This document shows, in pieces, positions 58,501 through 64,000 of a stretch of DNA of 64,000 nt (the first letter of the stretch is position 1; every line of letters begins with the position of its first letter). Below the pieces are notes generated by a model. It saw only the letters and a program-made list of their open reading frames with translations. It ran no database searches and was not told where the DNA came from. The DNA lies in contig OX381718.1 of assembly GCA_947462335.1 (NCBI GenBank), forward strand, positions 41,260,976 to 41,324,975. The letters run 5' to 3'. Origin of the DNA: Harmothoe impar. Its lineage: Eukaryota; Annelida; Polychaeta; Phyllodocida; Polynoidae. The position numbers and the translations under genes were made by a program.

Positions 58501-60895
58501 AGAAGTTTATAGCCAGTCATAAAGACTGGCATAACCAAACCCTTTTGAGTACTAACAAAAATTAGTTAGCTAATTACAAAAACACACAAATCCCTGTAAT
58601 AATTCAGATAGTTAGGGAAAAAATCTTCATACGGCTGTTTGTTGGTAATACAGGCAATAGCCTTCATCAGACAGGATAAATAAACAATTTAAAAAAAAAA
58701 AAAAAAAGGACTGTCTTCCATAATTCCTGTTGACAATAATAAATGGATTCCACAATCCTATCATAAACCAACTGTGATACCTTTGAGTATGAGGTGTCTT
58801 ATAAGGGCCAAACTGTGCACTTCAAACAACAGTCCCTTATTACCCTGCTCACATAAGTGACAATACTTGCAAGTGTGCCGATTATCTTCTGTAGTACTCT
58901 ATGAGTGGGCCACTACAGTTAGGGTCCAGTATTCGCCCCTCCCCATACCCAAAATTGCTCAATGAACACAAAGCATAGAACTAGTAATTATACTTTAAAT
59001 TCATAATTCTCAATTGGTGTTTATGATAACTGTGTCAGGGTCGTTCACTGAAAATATAAGCAGTGGTAACTTACATGCAAGTTTAACCGATTTGCATGTT
59101 CAGCTAGCACCCTTTTTGGAGTCTAAGATAAGGATATTCATAACTAAGTAAACCATCAGTTCTAGCCTACAGTAGTTTCAACATTTTACCAGTACAAGGG
59201 ATTTATTGTCACTGCGATAAGAAGATGAGGAAATAGTAACTGCCTTCGTGGACATACAAGCTTTAATCTATAACAAACAAGCAGGTATATAGTAACGTTG
59301 AAGTGACTAGATATGTGTCCAATGCATTAGCAATGGTATATGTAACCAAAGTATACACTATTCTATGTAGGTGAGTCACAGACGGCAAATTAGCTTCCCA
59401 GGGTTACTAATCACCCTTCCCAAAAGACATAACACAATATGAACCCTAGCTACCCACATTCCTTATTTGCATCAGTTACCATTACAAATTAATTTGAAAT
59501 TACCATCAGTTTCTCTGGGTTTCCATCACAGTTCTTTGCCGAGTACCACATGTGATTCTTGAAGACGTTGACCCAAGGCAAGATATCTTTACACCCTTTC
59601 AACTGTGCTGCCTGTTTGGAGAGAAAATAAGTGATGGAAAAAGATCTATGTACGTTTTAGTTTACACAGTCTCTAAGATACTTTTAATACCACTCACAGT
59701 GTGAGGTTTACTCTGTAGTATTAGCACAGATTGTCTTGGTATAATGCTAAAATACACATGATCAGAGGACATCTAGAATTAATTGTTTTTTTGTGGGCTA
59801 CCAGACTCACATGTTTTGAATGTTGCAAAATATATAACCTATGAAAGGTTTGGATGCAAAACAACATATCTCCATCCCAGAATTGAAGCACATATAGTCC
59901 TTTTTCTAAAAACACCCTGGGGTCAATTATTATACTTTGGTAACAGAGTGTATACTGAGTAGGTTCTAATGATATGAAAAATAGTCAATCTTGGAAAAAT
60001 AGGATTATCTTTCACTCTTGCTAATCTTGATTTTTGATAAACTTTTGACCCTATTCTTAGAATGGCGGTTATGCAGTTTTGCATCCAAACTCTTCATATT
60101 GACTTTTTAAAGTATATACAATGACCCGTAAGGGTTGATACTTGTTTTTTCTTAGTTGGCTAAAAATAGTAATAGTAATTAACAAATAACAACTTAAAGA
60201 TGTAACAATACAAAACATTTTATATTACACTATACATGTTAATCTTCTGTGAATTTGCAACCCTTTTGGCGGGACCAAATTCCACTTATATTGCTATATT
60301 TAGCATAGAAAAGAGCACTGGTACCAAACATAATGGCCCTGAACAGTGATCGTCTTGCCTATCTGGAATACAAGGTTACGTACTGTTTTCTGTGAAAATA
60401 CTTAAAATTGCTTAAAAACTATATGAAGATGGTAACAAGGAAGCTACTAGATATGTGTCCAACGTTTAAAAAAGGTTAGTAATTCTTATGATAACAATTT
60501 TATATTTTCCCACCAAAAAGTTTTCGAAAGGTGGGGAATTCAGCTCCTATGATAAACCTACAACCCTTCAAAAAGTACTCCCGCCCAATCCCTACCAAGA
60601 CAATTGTAGACAATTCAGCATATTTGGTTACCACTGGGGGAATAAGAAAACAGACTTTCATGTTTGTGGGAAATGATGAGGTGAAATTAATCATATGTTA
60701 TGATATTCATGACTTAATAATAAAAAGGGAATTATTCAATGGCAAGAAATAATTTAATTAATAGATTAATGACAATTTGTTAGTCATTACATTCCTTATC
60801 TCTCATGATATAACTTACAGCAGCCAATTTCTTTGCAAGATTTCTTACGCAATGCCATATATCTAGTTGATGGAGAACCTTTGCAAATTGTTCAC
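52335..60895 (-). CDS. Kolobok-like DDE transposase-type gene, 5' part outside window
   Basis: Six minus-strand exons in compatible phases: 60819-60895, 59504-59611, 54541-54732, 53489-53557, 52823-52918 and ~52335/52382-52592. They read, in order, 'LDIWHCVRNLAKKL', 'CKDILPWVNVFKNHMWY', 'HVTNQHVWIPDAHGWTDGRC', 'TSQLESFNAHLLMYCPKR', 'RMRNKLAALDHNHHVGRPY', and 'KRWTGQPVKVPKQYLYIEKL'. This series matches a widespread RNase-H-fold transposase family in animal genomes; the Asp of 'DIWH' and Glu of 'SQLESF' are candidate catalytic residues. Exons for the N terminus and first Asp must lie in or beyond the 81-bp array. A short exon between 59504 and 54732 seems missing (phase 0 to 2). The 3' end may be frameshifted. 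Assignment to Kolobok is by recollection of the family. Confidence 0.7.
52823..52918 (-). CDS. Transposase-like gene, exon
   Basis: 96 bases between 'ccttacag' and 'gtgaat' encoding 'YDAYRMRNKLAALDHNHHVG' and 'RPYARTKAGKK'. The 'LAALDHN' motif is the most conserved signature of the family after the catalytic residues. Confidence 0.8.
53122..53423. mobile_element. Foldback element in a transposase-gene intron
   Basis: 'atatcgtcacctcagtggag' followed by 'aaaggtcgtaa' at 53122-53152 is the exact reverse complement of 53393-53423. A third partial copy of the right arm lies at 53355-53377. About 300 bp, non-coding. Confidence 0.9.
53489..53557 (-). CDS. Transposase-like gene, exon with candidate catalytic Glu
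   Basis: 69 bases between 'cttttacag' and 'gtaagt' encoding 'HTSQLESFNAHLLMYCPKRH'. 'Q-L-E-S-F/Y-N/H...L-x-Y-x-P-K-R' is the region that holds the last acidic residue of the DDE triad. Confidence 0.82.
54541..54732 (-). CDS. Transposase-like gene, exon
   Basis: 192 bases between 'acttttag' and 'gtaata', encoding 'HVTNQHVWIPDAHGWTDGRC', 'EERKWIEIGSRAHMELIKIV' and 'FDPTLVKKLKFMKNH'. His/Cys residues in the first part are conserved in the family and may bind zinc. Confidence 0.8.
55060..58708 (+). mobile_element. Non-LTR retrotransposon (LINE, Jockey/CR1-type) with poly-A tail
   Basis: Carries one intact long frame with endonuclease and reverse transcriptase and ends in a run of about 17 A at 58691-58707. 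It is antisense inside the intron between transposase-gene exons at 54732 and 59504. No ORF1 was recognised upstream and no target duplication was found, so the 5' boundary is approximate. Confidence 0.8.
55499..58405 (+). CDS. LINE ORF2: apurinic-type endonuclease and reverse transcriptase
   Basis: The frame opens at 55496 with TTG; ATG follows at 55499, and a Met in 'MTDRFN' is an alternative start. About 968 residues without a stop. The endonuclease has Asn33 ('HLNTRS'), Glu62 ('TSETWF'), 'NIYRPPNG', Asp181/Asn183 ('GDMNIN') and the closing 'SDHD' at 245-248. The RT has 'FIDFSKAFDTINH' (611-623), 'GVPQGSILGPLMFLLYIND' (669-687) and the catalytic 'YADD' (700-703), followed by a thumb and a C-terminal region with 'KIQNRGLRVC'. 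It nicks target DNA and primes reverse transcription there. Intact motifs suggest recent activity. The exact clade is not settled. Confidence 0.93.
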   Translation: MVYVPQGQTTPTQMTDRFNMQGVKGFHLTHLNTRSISSIKSFDLFRTFLLDTNVAMATTSETWFTPDIPDYNLYIPGYTLSRVDREHLTPEGNLKVGGGLACYMKNGIIHSKSILSHLNVSTKDIEAQWILVNDPTMKDLVVCNIYRPPNGSVAKFLEVLTNKIDLLGTFRQKELYFLGDMNINLLKKDNDSRDLLKLMKLTGCKQYIKNPTRDTGKTPPALLDLIFTNSEHITDSGNHVVNISDHDLVHITRLKQFDKKEKTSFKGRSYRKYAKTFLERHLVNENWDTFWELDDPEAMWDLVEQSINSFLDAMCPIRDFYFAKKRDPWIDDVLAKYLRDKDALLRKAKRTKNDDDWNIAVFHRNRAKRLLALEKKEYFDKLLKKYKKDSKKYWQTINTLHKPKQQSAPINLIDQDTQIPIDLDKTADFINDFFINIGPKLASKYDRPWKPPHKNWNKIFNLQEINLEQLTKIVDKIDTSKSSAGENISSQVLKDTFQILPRHLLHIINKSIAKCKVPSKWKVATVVPLQKEGNTADTNNLRPISTLPLPGKILERVVFLQTSDYLVNNNILTKHQSGFRANHSTISAIGDFTDDIYKAINHGNITHTIFIDFSKAFDTINHSIMLKKLSYLGFKDSTVDWFKDYLHLRSQKVVANGVLSTPQLITCGVPQGSILGPLMFLLYINDLEDCLKYTRYKLYADDTVLYISTPINFDASQMLNDDLQNMSNWCQENKLTINVKKTKYMAIASSSKKLKKLKQYNILLDGEKLAKTTDFKYLGITIDNCLNFNKHVQNTSHSTVHKIFLLNRYRFYIDQDSSSRTYKTMIQPLFTYGNVIYTATNLKNLDHLQKIQNRGLRVCVRPEARVSIDALHKIIQTHLLEDIAEKDMLCFAYKRSKNPAHLDMRPIRTRLHDFPVLKVESKITTRYQKSVQFRSYQAWSKAPREVKSCESYTKLKAMLKSGLEAKLE
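58709..59500. other. Intron remainder, missing exon expected
   Basis: Between the LINE tail and the next transposase exon. The family would predict a short exon here or at 54740-55060 (length 3n+2). The only donor-bounded candidate I found (near 59070-59105) contains an in-frame stop. Confidence 0.4.
59504..59611 (-). CDS. Transposase-like gene, exon
   Basis: 108 bases between 'tccaaacag' and 'gtaatt', encoding 'AAQLKGCKDILPWVNVFKNH' and 'MWYSAKNCDGNPEKLM'. The 'L-x-P-W...N-H-x-W...C-x-G-N' pattern is characteristic of the family. Confidence 0.82.
59612..60818. other. Intron of the transposase-like gene
   Basis: AT-rich, with overlapping short open frames at 60488-60752 on both strands. None has a recognisable domain or fits the phase of the flanking exons. 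Confidence 0.5.
60819..60895 (-). CDS. Transposase-like gene, first exon in window
   Basis: 77 bases between 'atcattatag' and 'gtaagt', encoding 'EQFAKVLHQLDIWHCVRNLA' and 'KKLAA'. 'D-x-W-H' followed by a basic 'K-K-L' is the family's second-acidic-residue region. Upstream exons lie to the right. Confidence 0.8.
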
Positions 60896-60965
60896 CTATA
60901 ATGATACGTATATTTACATTTTACATGTTGGTATTGGGTAAATAACATGGTAAATGATTGGATTT

Positions 60966-63900
60966 GGCGCATTGCCGTTCTGCCTCCACTATGCCCCTGT
61001 ACACTGCATCATCCCACCTGTCCAGCCTGTCTGCCTCCTCCAGTGTCTTCATAACACACCTGTAGTCGACTATGCCTCTGTACACTGCACCACCCCACCT
61101 GTCCAGCCTGTCTCCCTACTCCAGGGTCTTCATAACACACCTGTAGTCGACTATGCCCCTGTACACTGCACCACCCCACCTGTCCAGCCTGTCTCCCTCC
61201 TCCAGGGTCTTCATAACACACCTATGGTCGACTATGTCCCTGTACACTGCACCACCCCACCTGTCCATTCTGTCTGCCTCCTCCAGGGTCTTCATAACAC
61301 ACCTATAGTCGACTATGCCCCTGTACACTGCACCACCCAACCTGTCCAGTCTGTCTGCCTCCTCCAGGGTCTTCATAACACACCTAAAGTCGACTATGCC
61401 CCTGTACACTGCACCACCCTACCTGTCCAGCCTGTCTGCCTCCTCCAGGGTCTTCATAACACACCTAAAGTCGACTATGCCCATGTACACTGCACCACCC
61501 TACCTGTCCAGCCTGTCTCCCTCCTCCAGGGTCTTCATAACACACCTAAAGTCGACTATGCCCCTGTACACTGCACCACCCTACCTGTCCAGCCTGTCTC
61601 CCTCCTCTAGGGTCTTCATAACACACCTCTAGTCGACTATGCCCCTGTACACTGCACCACCCAACCTGTCCAGTCTGTCTGCCTCCTCCAGGGTCTTCAT
61701 AACACACCTATAGTCGACTATGCCAATGTACACTGCACCACCCCACCTGTCCAGCCTGTCTCCCTCCTCCAGGGTCTTCATAACACACCTATAGTCGACT
61801 ATGCCCCTATACTGTATCCCACCCCACCTGTCCAAGCGTCTCCCTCCTCCTTGGTCTTCATAATACACCTAAAGTCGACTATGTCCCTGTACACTGCACC
61901 ACCCCACCTGTCCAGTCTGTCTGCCTCCTCCAGGGTCTTCATAACACACCTGTAGTCGACTTTGCCCCTGTACACTGCACCACCCCACCTGTCCAGCCTT
62001 TCTCCCTCCTCCAGGGTCTTCATAACACACCTATAGTCGACTATGTCCCTGTACACTGCACCACCCCACCTGCCCAGTCTGTCTGCCTCCTCCTGGGTCT
62101 TCATAACACACCTGTAGTCGACTATGCCCCTGTACACTGCACCACCCCACCTGTCCAGCCTGTCTCCCTACTCCAGGGTCTTCATAACACACCTGTAGTC
62201 GACTATGCCCCTGTACACTGCACCACCCCACCTGTCCAGCCTGTCTCCCTCCTCCAGGGTCTTCATAACACACCTATAGTCGACTATGCCCCTAAACACT
62301 ATCCCACCCCACCTGTCCAGCCTGTCTGCCTCCTCCAGGGTCTTTATAACACACCTTCAGACTTCTATGCCCCTATACACTATCCCACCCCACCTGTCCA
62401 GCCTGTCTGCCTCCTCCAGGGTCTTCATAACACACCTGTAGTCGGCTATGCCCCTGTACACCGCACCACCCCACCTGTCCAGTCTGTCTCCCTCCTCCAG
62501 GGTCTTCATAACACACCTATAGTCAACTATGTTCCTGTACACTGCACCACCCCAGCTGTCCAGTCTGTCTTCCTCCTCCAGGTGAACTATACACACCTTT
62601 CGTCGACTATGTCCCTGTACACTACACCACCCCACCTGTCAAGTCTGTCTCCCCCCTCTAGGGTCTTCATAACCCACCTATAGTCCACTATGCCCCTGTA
62701 CACTGCATCATCCCACCTGTCCAGCCTGTCTCCGTCTTCCAGGTGAACTATACACACCTATAGTCGACTATGCCCCTGTACACTGCACCACTCCACCTGT
62801 CCAGTCTGTCTGCCTCCTCCAGGGTCTTCATAACACACCTGTAGTCGACTATGCCCCTGTACACTGCACCACCCCACCTGTCCATTCTGTCTGCCTCCTC
62901 CAGGGTCTTCATAACACACCTATATTCGACTATGTCCCTGTACACTGCACCACCCCACCTGTCCAGCCTGTCTCCCTCCTCCAGGGTCTTCATAACACAC
63001 CTATAGTCGACTATGTCCCTGTACACTGCACCACTCCACCTGTCCATTCTGTCTGCCTCCTCCAGGGTCTTCATAACACACCTGTCGTCAACTATGCCCC
63101 TGTACACTGCACCACCCCACCTGTCCAGCCTGTCTCCCTCCTCCAGGGTCTTCATAACACACCTGTAGTCGACTATGCCCCTGTACACTGCACCACCCCA
63201 CCTGTCCAGTCTGTCTCCCCCCTCCAGGTTCTTCATAACACACCTAAAGTCGACTATGCCCCTGTACACTGCACCACCCTACCTGTCCAGCCTGTCTGCC
63301 TCCTCCAAGGTCTTCATAACACACCTGTAGTGGACTATGCCAATGTACACTGCACCACCCCACCTGTCCAGCCTGTCTCCCTCCTCCAGGGTCTTCATAA
63401 CACACCTATAGTCGACTATGCCCCTATACTGTATCCCACCCCACCTGTCCAAGCGTCTCCCTCCTCCTTGGTCTTCATAATACACCTAAAGTCGACTATG
63501 TCCCTGTACACTGATCCACCCCACCTGTCCAGTCTGTCTGCCTCCTCCAGGGTCTTCATAACACACCTGTAGTCGACTATGCCCCTGTACACTGCACCAC
63601 CCCACCTGTCCAGCCTGTCTCCCTCCTCCAGGGTCTTCATAACACACCTATAGTCGACTATGTCCCTGTACACTGCACCACCCCACCTGTCCAGTCTGTC
63701 TGCCTCCTCCTGGGTCTTCATAACACACCTGTAGTCGACTATGCCCCTGTACACTGCACCACCCCACCTGTCCAGCCTGTCTGCCTCCTCCAGGGTCTTC
63801 ATAACACACCTGTAGTCGTCTATGCCTCTGTACACTGCACCACCCCACCTGTCCAGCCTGTCTCCCTACTCCAGGGTCTTCATAACACACCTGTAGTCGA

Positions 63901-64000
63901 CTATGCCCCTGTACACTGCACCACCCCAACTGTTCAGCCTGTCTCCCTCCTCCAGGGTCTTCATAACACACCTATAGTCGACTATGCCCCTAAACACTAT
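60966..64000 (-). repeat. 81-bp tandem array, right arm (at least 37 units)
   Basis: Continuous 81-bp units reading on the plus strand 'cacctgtccagcctgtctcc', 'ctcctccagggtcttcataa', 'cacacctgtagtcgactatg', i.e. the reverse complement of the left array. On the minus strand the repeated 27 codons spell 'MKTLEEGDRLDRWGGAVYRG' and 'IVDYRCV'. Variation is concentrated at a few positions (gtctccc/gtctgcc, ctgtagtcg/ctatagtcg/ctaaagtcg). The array continues past the window end. Confidence 0.96.

Noticed and set aside
60531..60752. 73-codon plus-strand frame with protein-like composition
   Set aside because: Lies in a transposase-gene intron, opposite strand, with no recognisable domain or splice signals.
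60954..64000. Long open frames on both strands of the 81-bp array, including a 218-codon plus-strand frame
   Set aside because: They follow from a stop-free repeat unit whose length is a multiple of three; only the possibility of a sense-strand repeat protein was kept, as a finding, not as a gene.
48752..64000. CRISPR-like repeat arrays
   Set aside because: Units are contiguous without unique spacers, diverge gradually, and the surrounding genes have introns; this is a eukaryotic satellite.
1..64000. tRNA, rRNA or snRNA genes
   Set aside because: No cloverleaf with a B-box such as GGTTCGAATCC, and no rRNA-like core, was found by eye; a covariance-model scan would settle it.

Overview
The window reads as nuclear DNA of an animal. 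Genes are split by GT-AG introns, about 60% of bases are A+T, and retrotransposons, foldback MITEs and minisatellites fill most of the space. An invertebrate deuterostome such as a lancelet would fit (tyrosine-recombinase retrotransposons, P2X7-ballast-domain genes, abundant minisatellites), but no feature seen here proves the lineage. Species assignment is inference.

Layout. 1-5.9 kb: repeats only, including RFX X-box-like palindromes, a foldback MITE and tandem duplicates. 5.9-13.3 kb: a nearly complete PAT/Ngaro-type YR retrotransposon on the minus strand, with A1-ORFs-B1-A2-B2 split direct repeats and Gag, RT-RNase H and tyrosine recombinase genes; its gag is interrupted by a ~2.1 kb palindrome of minisatellite DNA. 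13.3-18.8 kb: minisatellites and foldback elements. 18.8-34.1 kb: a multi-exon zinc transporter gene (SLC30A2/3/8 group, minus strand), of which eight coding exons are resolved. A second YR retrotransposon, inactivated by at least two lesions, sits in its largest intron, nested inside a MITE. 34.1-48.2 kb: no convincing gene; MITEs, foldback elements, a 29-bp minisatellite, G/C homopolymers and two promoter-like patches.

48.2-64.0 kb is the most interesting part. A plus-strand five-coding-exon gene encodes a 289-residue protein with an N-terminal CXC-type cysteine cluster and a C-terminal P2X7 ballast-type zinc domain. It converges on a minus-strand multi-exon gene resembling Kolobok-type DDE transposases, which is interrupted in one intron by a full-length-ORF LINE. 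Both genes are bounded at their 5' sides by tandem arrays of the same 81-bp monomer in mirror orientation (about 8 copies on the left, at least 37 on the right, running off the window). The whole looks like a very large two-gene mobile unit with inverted subterminal arrays, or an inverted duplication of a transposon-derived locus.

How the parts relate: the zinc transporter is the only clear conventional host gene. The rest is layered mobile DNA: YR retroelements in intergenic and intronic DNA, MITEs as insertion targets, and a LINE inside the transposase gene. A recurring architectural theme is inverted pairs of tandem arrays (17-bp, 20-bp and 81-bp units), seen at three unrelated scales.
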